Notes under the pieces: model-generated | Told to the model about the DNA's origin: nothing | Seen by the model: the letters and a program-made list of their open reading frames with translations, nothing else | Database searches by the model: none | Program-made: the position numbers and the translations under genes | Shown here: one piece after another, positions 17,268-26,401 of the stretch | How the letters are laid out: each line of letters begins with the position of its first letter | Position numbering within the stretch: position 1 is the first letter of the stretch | Assembly (NCBI GenBank): GCA_023409675.1 | Contig: JAEYRC010000393.1 | Location: forward strand, 29,547 to 93,546 | Length of the DNA stretch: 64,000 bases | Origin: Bacteroidota bacterium | GTDB taxonomy: Bacteria; Bacteroidota; Bacteroidia; Chitinophagales; Chitinophagaceae | Direction of reading: 5' to 3'

Positions 17268-18389
17268 ATGCGAACCAATTGGTTATCAGTTATCCTGCTT
17301 TCAGTTGTATTATACGGATGTACCTCCACCGCCTCTGAACAGTTAAAGGATGAACTTAAAGAGTTACCTGTACTGGAATTGAAAGAAACCGATACCCTTG
17401 TGCATCAGAATTATGTAGCGGATATTCAGTCCGTTCGTAATGTTGAAGTGCGTGCACGAACCAATGGATTCCTTGAAAAAATATTTGTTGAAGAAGGCAG
17501 TTTCGTTCAGAAGGGTCAGTTATTGTTTGAATTAAGTAATCAGGAACTTACCAATACACTTGATAAGGCCCGTGCTGCTCTGGCCAGCGCCCGCGCAGCC
17601 GCACGTATAGCTGAGGTTGAAGTAGACCGCGTAAAAGTGCTGGTTGATAAAGAAGTTATCGTGCGTTCGGAGCTGGAAATGGCGGAAGCCAGGCTGGCTG
17701 ATGCTCAGGCCCGTGTTCAGGAAGCGCTGGCCTCTATCCGTGATGCGGAAATACGAATTAGTTATCTGAAGGTTAAGGCACCGTTTAGCGGGCTCGTTGA
17801 CCGCTTCCCCATTAAACCGGGAAGCCTTATTGCTGACGGAACCCTGCTGACAACACTCTCCGATAATACCGAAGTGCTGGCTTATTTCGCTGTTTCTGAA
17901 AATGAGTACCTGCAACATTTCCGCGACCTTCGGAAGCGCTTAAACGGGCAGACGAAAGCCACGCTTATTCTGTCTAACGGCACTGATTATCCGTACCCGG
18001 GTGTTATTGATACAAAAGAATCAGAATTCTCTGAAAATACCGGCACCCTGGCTTTTCGTGCTCGTTTCCCAAACCCCGACAATCTGTTGAAACACGGAGC
18101 CTCCGGCAAAGTGCAGCTTATTACAAAGCTCAACAGTAAAATTCTGATCCCACAGAAATCAGTCCTCGAAATTCAGGACAAGAGCTTTGTCTTTGTACTC
18201 GATACGGCCAATACTATTCACATGAAAAGCTTTGTTCCTACTCTGAAGGTGGCCGATTTGGTGGTTGCCGAAAGCGGACTGAATGAAGGAGATGTCATTG
18301 TTTATGAAGGGATTCAGAATATCCGCGATGGCATCCGGATCGTTCCAGTCTTTGCTGACAAATCACCTTTAGTCAGCAAATCGGAATAG
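17268..18389 (+). CDS. RND efflux periplasmic adaptor (MFP/HlyD family)
   Basis: A 373-residue lipoprotein adaptor (lipobox YGCTS, Cys18) joining inner-membrane pump and outer-membrane channel. Order: N-terminal half of the biotinyl-lipoyl domain (about 60-90, GSFVQKGQLLFEL), a helical hairpin rich in Ala/Glu/Arg (about 95-160), second lipoyl half (VKAPFSGLVDRF), beta-barrel and membrane-proximal domains. It is followed by the RND permease (107 bp) and outer-membrane factor, a standard three-gene efflux operon. Confidence 0.94.
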   Translation: MRTNWLSVILLSVVLYGCTSTASEQLKDELKELPVLELKETDTLVHQNYVADIQSVRNVEVRARTNGFLEKIFVEEGSFVQKGQLLFELSNQELTNTLDKARAALASARAAARIAEVEVDRVKVLVDKEVIVRSELEMAEARLADAQARVQEALASIRDAEIRISYLKVKAPFSGLVDRFPIKPGSLIADGTLLTTLSDNTEVLAYFAVSENEYLQHFRDLRKRLNGQTKATLILSNGTDYPYPGVIDTKESEFSENTGTLAFRARFPNPDNLLKHGASGKVQLITKLNSKILIPQKSVLEIQDKSFVFVLDTANTIHMKSFVPTLKVADLVVAESGLNEGDVIVYEGIQNIRDGIRIVPVFADKSPLVSKSE

Positions 18390-18496
18390 GTTCACTTTGG
18401 CCTGATATACACTTTTATTTTAATGCTGCTCAACCGGGCGCTCAGCTTTCTTTGTACGATGATGCAGGCTGAAGGCCCGTATTAAAACTTATCGAC

Positions 18497-21400
18497 GTGG
18501 TTGAATTATTTATACGCAGACCCATACTTTCCCTGGTGATCTCGATCATCATTACCCTGATGGGGGTGCTGGCGCTATTTACATTGCCCATTACGCAATT
18601 TCCCGATATCGTTCCGCCATCTGTCGTGGTAACGGCCAACTATAATGGCGCCAATGCAGACGTAGCTGAAAAGGCGGTGACCATACCCCTGGAACGGGCT
18701 ATTAATGGTGTTCCGGGCATGACCTATATGACTTCCGTCAGCAGTAATAATGGTTCCAGTCTTATTCAGGTGTTCTTTAAAGTTGGCACCGACCCCGACC
18801 TGGCAGCCGTGAACGTGCAGAACCGGGTTACAACGGTATTGGATGAACTTCCCGAAGAAGTGATCAAGGCCGGGGTGATTACTGAAAAGGAAGTGAACAG
18901 CATGCTTTTGTATCTGAATATATACAGTGATGCTGAAGATATGAACGAAGAGTTCATTTACAATTTCACCGACATTAATGTATTGCAGGAACTGAAGCGG
19001 ATTGATGGAGTGGGTTTTGTTGAAATTATGGGTGCCCGGGAATATTCCATGCGGGTATGGCTGAACCCCGACCGGATGCGGGCGTACAATATCTCTGCAG
19101 AAGAAGTTATTGAAGCCCTGCAAAAACAAAACATCGAAGCGGCCCCTGGGGTGGTGGGTGAAAATTCAGGTAAGGATAATCAGGTGAAGCAATACGTGTT
19201 AAAGTATACCGGAAAATACAATTCCACCGACCAGTATAAACGACTGGTATTACGTGCTGATGCTGATGGTGGAATCGTGCATTTGCAGGATGTTGCCGAA
19301 CTGGAGTTTGGAACCGTGAGCTACGACATGGCATCCAAAACCGATGGCCGGCCGTCTGCTTCTATCATGGTAAAGCAACGGCCGGGCTCCAATGCCAGTG
19401 ATGTAATTGATCAGATCAAGGAAAAGATGGCGGAGCTGAAGGAAAACAGTTTTCCACCCGGAATGCAATATAATTTTGCTTATGATGTATCGCGATTTCT
19501 CGATGCCAGTATCAATGAGGTAATTAGAACATTAATTGAAGCATTCCTGCTGGTATTCCTGATCGTTTTTCTCTTTCTGCAGGATTTCCGATCCACCCTC
19601 ATTCCTGCCCTTGCTGTACCGGTAGCGCTTATCGGAACACTGGCATTTCTGCAGGTAATGGGCTTCTCCTTTAACATCCTTACACTTTTTGCATTGGTTC
19701 TGGCCATTGGTATTGTGGTCGATAATGCCATTGTTGTCGTGGAGGCAGTGCATGTAAAGATGGAGGAAGGCTTGCAGCCAATGGAAGCAACTATTGCGGC
19801 GATGAAGGAAATTACCGGCGCGGTGATTGCCATTACCCTGGTAATGTCCGCGGTATTTGTGCCGGTTGCATTTCTCTCGGGACCTGTGGGCATATTCTAC
19901 CGGCAGTTTTCGCTTACCCTCGCCATTTCCATCGTTATTTCCGGTATTAAGGCATTAACACTTACGCCGGCACTGTGTGCCCTCTTCCTGAAATCAACTC
20001 ATGGAAAAAAACGTAAAAATCTGCTGAACCGTTTCTTTAATGCCTTCAACAGGGGGTATGCCAAAACAGAAAGCGGTTATGGTAGACTGGTAGGTCGGAT
20101 TGCGGCTTTCAAACCAGCGACCTTGTTGATGCTGGTGTTTTTCGGATTAGCAACGTGGGGAGCTACCAGCCTGCTTCCTTCAGGATTTATACCAACCGAA
20201 GACCAGGGAATGATCTATGTTAACGTTACCACACCGCCGGGGTCTACTGTAGAAAGAACGGAAAGCGTACTGATGGAAGTGGAAGAATTGATCAAAGAAG
20301 TGGAATCCATTGAAAATATCAGCACACTTGCTGGATACAGCCTGATGAGTGAAATCAGCGGAGCATCCTATGGTATGGCAATGATTAACCTGAAGCCCTG
20401 GGATGAGCGGAAAGAATCGGTTAATGAACTGATCGCGCTTTTAACGGATAAGAGTAAAGTGATTACCGATGCAAGTATAGAATTCTTTTCTCCACCCACC
20501 GTACCTGGTTTTGGTAACGCCTCTGGTTTCGAAATGCGGCTGCTTGATCAAACGCAAACAGATGATCTGCAAAAAACGGCAGCTGTGAGTGATGAGTTTT
20601 TAGAAACCCTTCGCGCACAACCGGCTGTTTCAGGAGCGTATACCAGTTTCGATCCGAGTTTCCCTCAATACCTCATTCACCTCGACCAGGATATGGCGGC
20701 ACAGAAAGGAGTTGATATTGAAAATGCTATGAATACCCTGCAGGCACTGATTGGTAGTACCTATGCAACCAATTTTATCCGTTTCGGACAAATGTATAAG
20801 GTGATGGTACAGGCTGCACCACAGTATAGGGCTAGGCCTGAAGATGTACTGAAGCTGCATGTTAAAAATGATGAAGGTATGATGGTGCCTTACTCCTCTT
20901 TTATCAGCATGGAGCGGGTATTTGGTCCTGAGCAGATCACGCGCTACAATATGTATCCGGCCGCTATGATTACCGGTGATGCTGCAGAAAACTTCAGTAG
21001 TAATGATGCAATTCTTGCTGTGGAAGAAACCGCGGAGAAAATTCTGCCCCGCGGATACAGTGTCGAATGGTCGGGCATGACACGTGAACAGATCCTTTCA
21101 GGCAATCAGGCCATCTTCATTTTCATAATATGCCTCATTTTCGTTTACCTGTTGCTGGCAGCCCAGTATGAAAGTTTTCTGCTGCCCCTCCCCGTTATAT
21201 TGTCCCTTCCCGCAGGTATTTTCGGCGCTATGTTCACCTTATACCTGGCCGGACTGGAAAATAACATCTATGCACAGGTGGCGCTGGTGATGCTAATCGG
21301 GCTGTTGGGAAAAAATGCGATCCTGATCGTTGAATTTGCTGAATTGAAGCGAAAAGAAGGGCTATCAGTATTACAGGCAGCTATTGAAGGGGCAACACTA

Positions 21401-21658
21401 CGCTTAAGGCCTATTCTGATGACTTCATTTGCCTTTATGGCTGGACTTATACCCCTGTGTTTTGCATCTGGTGCTGGTGAATTCGGAAACCGATCTATCG
21501 GTACCGCCGCTGCAGGCGGGATGCTATGGGGCACCGTATTTGGTGTGGTGCTGATTCCGGGATTGTATGTGTTGTTTGCTTCTATGGAAAAAAAGAAACA
21601 ACCCCAGCAAAAGCCTGTTACAGAACCAGCCAGAGAATCTGTTTTGGTGGAAGGTTAA
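18497..21658 (+). CDS. RND efflux permease (HAE1/AcrB type), first system
   Basis: A 1053-residue proton-driven inner-membrane multidrug pump with twelve membrane segments and two large periplasmic loops. The family hallmarks are present: N-terminal FIRRPILSLVISI, the RTLIEAFLLVFLIVFLFLQD segment and GLLGKNAILIVEFA with the conserved Lys in TM10. In TM4, where AcrB has Asp407-Asp408, this protein has Asp409-Asn410 (codons GAT AAT at 19721-19726), so one carboxylate of the proton relay is replaced by an amide. The start codon is GTG. It is the middle gene of an adaptor-permease-channel operon. Confidence 0.95.
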   Translation: MVELFIRRPILSLVISIIITLMGVLALFTLPITQFPDIVPPSVVVTANYNGANADVAEKAVTIPLERAINGVPGMTYMTSVSSNNGSSLIQVFFKVGTDPDLAAVNVQNRVTTVLDELPEEVIKAGVITEKEVNSMLLYLNIYSDAEDMNEEFIYNFTDINVLQELKRIDGVGFVEIMGAREYSMRVWLNPDRMRAYNISAEEVIEALQKQNIEAAPGVVGENSGKDNQVKQYVLKYTGKYNSTDQYKRLVLRADADGGIVHLQDVAELEFGTVSYDMASKTDGRPSASIMVKQRPGSNASDVIDQIKEKMAELKENSFPPGMQYNFAYDVSRFLDASINEVIRTLIEAFLLVFLIVFLFLQDFRSTLIPALAVPVALIGTLAFLQVMGFSFNILTLFALVLAIGIVVDNAIVVVEAVHVKMEEGLQPMEATIAAMKEITGAVIAITLVMSAVFVPVAFLSGPVGIFYRQFSLTLAISIVISGIKALTLTPALCALFLKSTHGKKRKNLLNRFFNAFNRGYAKTESGYGRLVGRIAAFKPATLLMLVFFGLATWGATSLLPSGFIPTEDQGMIYVNVTTPPGSTVERTESVLMEVEELIKEVESIENISTLAGYSLMSEISGASYGMAMINLKPWDERKESVNELIALLTDKSKVITDASIEFFSPPTVPGFGNASGFEMRLLDQTQTDDLQKTAAVSDEFLETLRAQPAVSGAYTSFDPSFPQYLIHLDQDMAAQKGVDIENAMNTLQALIGSTYATNFIRFGQMYKVMVQAAPQYRARPEDVLKLHVKNDEGMMVPYSSFISMERVFGPEQITRYNMYPAAMITGDAAENFSSNDAILAVEETAEKILPRGYSVEWSGMTREQILSGNQAIFIFIICLIFVYLLLAAQYESFLLPLPVILSLPAGIFGAMFTLYLAGLENNIYAQVALVMLIGLLGKNAILIVEFAELKRKEGLSVLQAAIEGATLRLRPILMTSFAFMAGLIPLCFASGAGEFGNRSIGTAAAGGMLWGTVFGVVLIPGLYVLFASMEKKKQPQQKPVTEPARESVLVEG

Positions 21659-21723
21659 AAATTCAGGCAACAAAAATCCTTTGGTGGGAACTGAAGATAA
21701 GTTAGAAACGATGTTATGATGTG

Positions 21724-23157
21724 ATGTTCAAATTTTTTACTATGAGACTTTTTATAATAATTATAGCTGCAGTTTTAATAAGCGGTTGTGCCACCGTAAA
21801 ACCGGCGCAGCTTCCTGAAGAACTTGCGCTACCGGAATCTGTTGACGGTAGAAACGGTGATTTTCGCGAACTGATTGATGAATTTTTTAATGATCAGCAC
21901 CTTCGGGCGCTTATCGATACGGCGCTGACCAATAATTTTGATGTGAAGCAGGCGATGCAGCGTATTCAGGTGGCCGCAGCCAATACCCGTATTGTACATG
22001 CGGGAAGATTGCCACAGGTAGCCGCGGTAGCCGGAGCAGGATTCGACCGATATGGGCGCTATACGATGGATGGCGTTGGAAATTTCGATACGAATTTTTC
22101 ACCCAACATTGATAAAGATCAGCGCATACCCGATCCTGTTGGAGATTTTTTTCTGGGATTCAGAAGTTCATGGGAAATAGATATCTGGGGTAAACTTAAA
22201 GACCGCCATACGGCTGCCCATGCCCGTTACCTGGCCAGTGAACAGGGTCGGAAATGGGTTGAAACGCAACTGGTGGCTGACATTGCGCAATATTATTATG
22301 CACTGCTGGCACTGGATGATCAGAAGGAAATTCTGGCCCGTAATATTGAGTTGCAGCACCGCGGTTATGAGTTGATTGAATCGCAAATGCTGGGTGGTCG
22401 CGCTACTGCACTGGCCGTTCGCCAATTCAAAGCACAGTTGCTGCACAACCAGGGCGCCGCCATCAGTGTTCGCCAAACTATAACGGAAACTGAAAATACC
22501 CTCAACTATCTGCTCGGAAAATTTCCGGATTCTGTTTACCGCGATACCGTATTTCTGCAAAAGCCCATCCCTTCGATTGTAGAACAGGGCGTGCCTTCGG
22601 AACTGCTGTTGCGCCGTCCCGACATTCAGGAAGCCGAATTGGAACTAATCGCAACCAAAGCAGATGTGCAGTCTGCAAGAAAAGCATTTTTCCCATCCTT
22701 ATCACTCAATCCTTATATAGGGTTGAACGCCTTCAAACTTCCCCTGATGATATCCGGTAGTTCGATTGCTGCAGGATTGGCAAGCTCCCTTGCTGCACCG
22801 GTATTTAACCGTGCAGCTTTAAACAGTGAAATGGGTATAGCCAATGCCAGTCAGTTTAATGCGTTTTATGAATACCAGGAAAAGATCGTTTATGCATACC
22901 AGGAAGTTTCCACACTTTTAAAAGCGATGGATAATCTTCAGGAAGCATATGCATTGAAAACGCAAGAGGTGGAAACCCTTACTGCAGCAGTGGCTACCGC
23001 TACCGACCTCTACCTGGCAGGCTATGCCAGTTACCTGGAGGTTATTATGGCCCAGGGAAGTGTACTGAATGCCGAACTGGAGCAGATAACGCTTAAGCAG
23101 GAAATTTTTAATACCCTGATCAGTTTATACCGTTCTGTTGGAGGTGCAGCGGAATAG
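21724..23157 (+). CDS. Outer-membrane efflux factor (TolC/OprM type), first system
   Basis: A 477-residue NodT-type channel lipoprotein (lipobox SGCAT near residue 20) with two OEP repeats (about 55-250 and 270-470), including the phrases SWEIDIWGKLKDRH and LLRRPDIQEAE. The ATG at 21724 is taken as start; GTG at 21721 and ATG at 21742 are alternatives. It completes the tripartite pump with the adaptor and permease upstream. Confidence 0.93.
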   Translation: MFKFFTMRLFIIIIAAVLISGCATVKPAQLPEELALPESVDGRNGDFRELIDEFFNDQHLRALIDTALTNNFDVKQAMQRIQVAAANTRIVHAGRLPQVAAVAGAGFDRYGRYTMDGVGNFDTNFSPNIDKDQRIPDPVGDFFLGFRSSWEIDIWGKLKDRHTAAHARYLASEQGRKWVETQLVADIAQYYYALLALDDQKEILARNIELQHRGYELIESQMLGGRATALAVRQFKAQLLHNQGAAISVRQTITETENTLNYLLGKFPDSVYRDTVFLQKPIPSIVEQGVPSELLLRRPDIQEAELELIATKADVQSARKAFFPSLSLNPYIGLNAFKLPLMISGSSIAAGLASSLAAPVFNRAALNSEMGIANASQFNAFYEYQEKIVYAYQEVSTLLKAMDNLQEAYALKTQEVETLTAAVATATDLYLAGYASYLEVIMAQGSVLNAELEQITLKQEIFNTLISLYRSVGGAAE

Positions 23158-23315
23158 TTTTTGTTTCCGGTCAGCGGGTTTGTATTAGGTCAGCGAAAGA
23201 ATTTTTATAGAATAATGTAATCCTTTCAGGATTTGCTGCTTTCTGATTATTTCTCTATTGGGGAAGTGTTTCGATTATGAAATAAGATCAGATTCTATAA
23301 ATAGACGAATCCACG

Positions 23316-23796
23316 ATGCCGTATGCTATTGCGGAATCTGCAGAAAATCTCAAAAAGAGCGGTAATCTCAACCTTTTCCGGCATAAGTTTGAAGAGAGTT
23401 TTTACATTCGATTCAAATTTAATGACCGCTTGGAATATAAGGTATTACATAATGAGGCGGAAGTATTAGCTGGCATTTCGGCAGGCGATGAACAGGCGTT
23501 CTCGAGCCTGATGGATCATTATACCCCGGTTATTTACCCTTATCTGACCTACTGGCTCAGAATGCGGTTTTGGTACAGGAACTGCTAAGGCCTGGCTGAA
23601 AGCTATTGAAGTGGATGGTATGCCCTGGAAGCAGGTATCAGATCTTAAAGGTTGGAAGAATGAAGCCGCTTTATTATATGGCATCTCCGCGATACCGGCT
23701 AATTTTCTGGTCGACCCCGATGGTAAAATCATAGCCCGGAATTTACGGGGAGATGAGTTGCAGGAAAAACTTGCCTCGTTGTTTGATAAACCCTAG
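23316..23796 (+). pseudogene. Fused relic: ECF sigma factor 5' part joined to TlpA 3' part
   Basis: From about 23448 the frame encodes an ECF sigma N-terminus (EVLAGISAGDEQAFSSLMDH, then YTPVIYPYLTYWLR). After a one-base frame change near 23560 it can be followed to NAVLVQELLR at about 23588. There the sequence switches to the last third of a TlpA-type thioredoxin (TAKAWLKAIE, then MPWKQVSDLKGW, AIPANFLVDPDG, ending DKP at 23796), in another frame. The thioredoxin part closely parallels residues 295-366 of the intact TlpA at 14659-15759. Neither half is complete and there is no credible start for the fusion. This looks like a deletion between the first and last gene of a second sigma-FecR-SusCD-TlpA locus. 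Confidence 0.8.
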
Positions 23797-23870
23797 CCGT
23801 TCGAAAAATTCGTTGTGATCTACAGCCTTGCTCAAACATTCAGTATCTTTAAATACTAAAATAAAGATCC

Positions 23871-24587
23871 ATGAATGACGTAAGCAATAAAGTGGCCTAT
23901 ATCACAGGCGGAAGCAAAGGCATTGGAATGGGTATTGCTAAAACTCTGCTCGACAAAGGCATGCGGGTGGCCATTACCAGCCGCTCGTTGAAAGCAGCAA
24001 AAGAAGCAGCCGCGCAACTCAATGCTGATTCCGGAAAAGTTCTGGCATTGGAATCGGATGTAAGTTCAGCCGCCTCTGAGCAAAAGGCTATCGATGCTGT
24101 GCTGGAACATTTCGGGCAATTGGATGTTGTAGTAGCCAATGCCGGTGTTGGTCATCTGGTTAGCTTTGAAGAGCTTACCGAAGCACAATGGACAGAGACT
24201 ATATCAACTAACCTTACCGGGGTGTTCAATACCGTTAAAGCTGCATTATCTGCGCTAAAAAAATCAAAAGGATATATAATAACCATAGCCAGTCTGGCTG
24301 GTGCCAATTTCTTTGAAAATGGCACAGCCTATAATGCCAGTAAATTCGGCCTGGTGGGTTTCACCCAGGCGCTCATGCTCGATCTGCGCAAGCATGATAT
24401 TAAGGTTACTACGATCATGCCCGGCTCGGTAGCCACCAATTTCAATGACCATACTGTTACAGAGGCGGATGCCTGGAAAATTCAACCGGAAGATGTGGGA
24501 CAACTGGTTTCAGACCTGCTCAGCATGCATCCCCGCGTATTGCCCAGTAAGATAGAGGTGCGGCCATCCAAACCGCAAAAAGGATAA
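23871..24587 (+). CDS. Short-chain dehydrogenase/reductase
   Basis: A 238-residue classical SDR, a cytoplasmic NAD(P)H-dependent oxidoreductase. Features: cofactor motif TGGSKGIG (12-19), NAGVG motif (90-94), Asn114, Ser141 and catalytic Tyr154/Lys158 (YNASK). An Arg at 38 after the second strand (TSRSL) suggests NADP(H). The closing part (MPGSVATNF) is typical of the FabG/YdfG-like group. The substrate cannot be deduced. It has a near-perfect -7 type context and stands alone between efflux operons. Confidence 0.92.
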   Translation: MNDVSNKVAYITGGSKGIGMGIAKTLLDKGMRVAITSRSLKAAKEAAAQLNADSGKVLALESDVSSAASEQKAIDAVLEHFGQLDVVVANAGVGHLVSFEELTEAQWTETISTNLTGVFNTVKAALSALKKSKGYIITIASLAGANFFENGTAYNASKFGLVGFTQALMLDLRKHDIKVTTIMPGSVATNFNDHTVTEADAWKIQPEDVGQLVSDLLSMHPRVLPSKIEVRPSKPQKG

Positions 24588-24653
24588 TTGCATGTAATAA
24601 TTACGCGCATGTAGCGTGCAATTGCACTGCTTTACAGAAATCAATTCAGCATT

Positions 24654-25016
24654 ATGAAAAACAGCAGCACTCATGATCAGCGTATCGCGGATATGACCTT
24701 TTCTTCTGTATATCCACATTACATAACGAAAGTGGAAAAGAAAGGCAGAACGAAGGCAGAACTGGATCAGGTTATCGAATGGCTTACCGGCTTCAATTCC
24801 GAGAAAATTCAGGAGCTGATCGACCGTAAAGTGACCTTCAAAACCTTTTTTGAAGAAGCTACACTACACCCCAACGCCGCTATGATCACCGGGTTGATTT
24901 GTGGGTACAGGGTAGAAGAAATTGCTAATCCGCTGACGCAGCAAACCCGCTATCTCGATAAACTGGTGGATGAACTTGCCAAAGGCAGGAAGATGGAAAA
25001 GATTCTGCGTAGCTGA
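24654..25016 (+). CDS. DUF2200 family protein
   Basis: A 120-residue cytoplasmic protein matching DUF2200 in length and sequence (SSVYPHYITKVEKKGRTK, then VIEWLTGF and NPLTQQTRYLDKLVDELAKG). The family is widespread; it has a small alpha-helical fold and no established function. It follows the SDR by 66 bp on the same strand and may be co-transcribed. Confidence 0.9.
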   Translation: MKNSSTHDQRIADMTFSSVYPHYITKVEKKGRTKAELDQVIEWLTGFNSEKIQELIDRKVTFKTFFEEATLHPNAAMITGLICGYRVEEIANPLTQQTRYLDKLVDELAKGRKMEKILRS

Positions 25017-25253
25017 CATCAGTTTAATGCAGTATAAGTTCAATTGCGGTTTATCATAAGTTCTTAGCGATAGATCAGTCATCAGAAGCTTTTTAATAAC
25101 GATACTATCAATTTAACAGGCGCTACGATAAACATATATCATCAAAGCCGGGTGCACGCGCCGGAGGCGCGAAAGGTCAATAGTAAGTATTCTTATCCCA
25201 ACCCCCTGACAGCTCCGTAGGAGCGAAACAAAACACTTAATAATTTAGATTAT

Positions 25254-25658
25254 CTACCGATTCAACGAAACTGAGGATACAGCCAATCGGGGCAAAGACA
25301 ATTTATTTCGATAGATATATGATACCGCAAGAATTCCCAGAACGACCAGTGGCATGATCATAAAGCCAATATTCTGATCTACCACAGCATGGCTGATGAA
25401 TGCAAAGATCAAATTGAAACTCAAACCAGCATAAGCCCATTCAACCAATTTTGGGGGGAGTTTGGGAATGGATATAGCGATTACACCCAGCACTTTTGCA
25501 AAAATAAGCGCATAGGCAAAGTAGTCGGGATAGCCCAGGGGTTTGGTACCCAGATTTACATTTTCCGGAGAAAAGAGAACGGTTCCAAGGGGCATAACAC
25601 CTTCCCAAAGAACGATCAGCAGGGTGGCCACCCAAAAGATGATTTTGTGTTTTTTCAT
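25254..25658 (-). CDS. DoxX-like membrane protein
   Basis: A 134-residue inner-membrane protein with four hydrophobic segments (about 5-25, 48-68, 77-97, 105-125), the DoxX_2-like layout, and the family phrase GYPDYFAYALIFAKVLG. The ATG at 25658 is chosen; a TTG at 25685 would overlap the previous stop and add nine residues. It follows the SRPBCC gene by 23 bp, and DoxX-like and AHSA1-like proteins commonly sit together in Bacteroidota. Function is unknown; a quinone or redox-related membrane role has been suggested for DoxX relatives. Confidence 0.85.
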   Translation of the reverse strand: MKKHKIIFWVATLLIVLWEGVMPLGTVLFSPENVNLGTKPLGYPDYFAYALIFAKVLGVIAISIPKLPPKLVEWAYAGLSFNLIFAFISHAVVDQNIGFMIMPLVVLGILAVSYIYRNKLSLPRLAVSSVSLNR

Positions 25659-25681
25659 GAGTTCAAAAATTGAAGGTTCTA

Positions 25682-26104
25682 TCAAAAACCGGATTCAGTA
25701 TATCGTACGAAATTATTCAGGATAGCCTGCCAGCCCTGCATTTGAAACTCCGGATCATTTTCAGATTCAGGATCAAATACCGTTTTGATCGAGGTATTAC
25801 CGTTTGTTTCTGAAAAATCAGTAACAACTGTTCTACCATCACTCATCGTATAGGCAATTTGCCTGTGTGGATCCACCACATCATAAACACCTTCAAAGTC
25901 AAACCCGAAACTTCCATCTTTGGCCTCCATGCGGTGTCTGAATTTGCCACCAGGGCGCAGGTCATTCTCACTCGACGGACAGTGCCAGCCGGGGTCAGCG
26001 CTGTTCCATTGCATGATATGTTCAGGAGCATTCCAGGATTCCCAAACTTTAGTCATCGGGGCATTAACAGTTGCTTCAATGGATATTTTTTGCCGGGTAG
26101 TCAT
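25682..26104 (-). CDS. SRPBCC/AHSA1 domain protein
   Basis: A 140-residue helix-grip protein (activator of Hsp90 ATPase 1-like C-terminal family): ISIEATVNAPMTKVWESWN at the start, the GGKFRHRMEAKDG strand and the terminal helix with GWQAILNNFVRY. Such proteins bind hydrophobic ligands in a cavity; the ligand is unknown. It is the first gene of a two-gene operon with the DoxX-like protein. Confidence 0.9.
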   Translation of the reverse strand: MTTRQKISIEATVNAPMTKVWESWNAPEHIMQWNSADPGWHCPSSENDLRPGGKFRHRMEAKDGSFGFDFEGVYDVVDPHRQIAYTMSDGRTVVTDFSETNGNTSIKTVFDPESENDPEFQMQGWQAILNNFVRYTESGF

Positions 26105-26194
26105 GGCTGAACTTTTTGAAGGTTTAGGCTATTGTAAAAGTAATATGGAGTGGATGTATTTGCAGGTTGTATATGTGACAAATTAAGGGGTGAT

Positions 26195-26326
26195 ATGTGC
26201 CAAAATGAAGAATTAAATGCGTTAGAAGAGCCAGATTTAAAAGCAAAGCAGTATCTGAAACGGCAATATCATCATCAAATTACGCTAAAGAATGAGCACT
26301 TATGGATTGAACTTACGATTTCATAA
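26195..26326 (+). CDS. Possible 43-residue small ORF
   Basis: An ATG at 26195 opens a 43-codon frame rich in Glu, Lys and Leu (ELNALEEPDLKAKQYLKRQY). The composition is protein-like and helix-forming, but no homology is recognised and it could equally be a gene fragment. It stands alone in a 297-bp gap between divergently placed genes. Confidence 0.22.
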   Translation: MCQNEELNALEEPDLKAKQYLKRQYHHQITLKNEHLWIELTIS

Positions 26327-26401
26327 ATATGGAGATACTTCAATAGTATTGAAGCTAGCCAGAGTCACCACCACCTAACTCAGAACCCATTTATTAATTC
26401 C

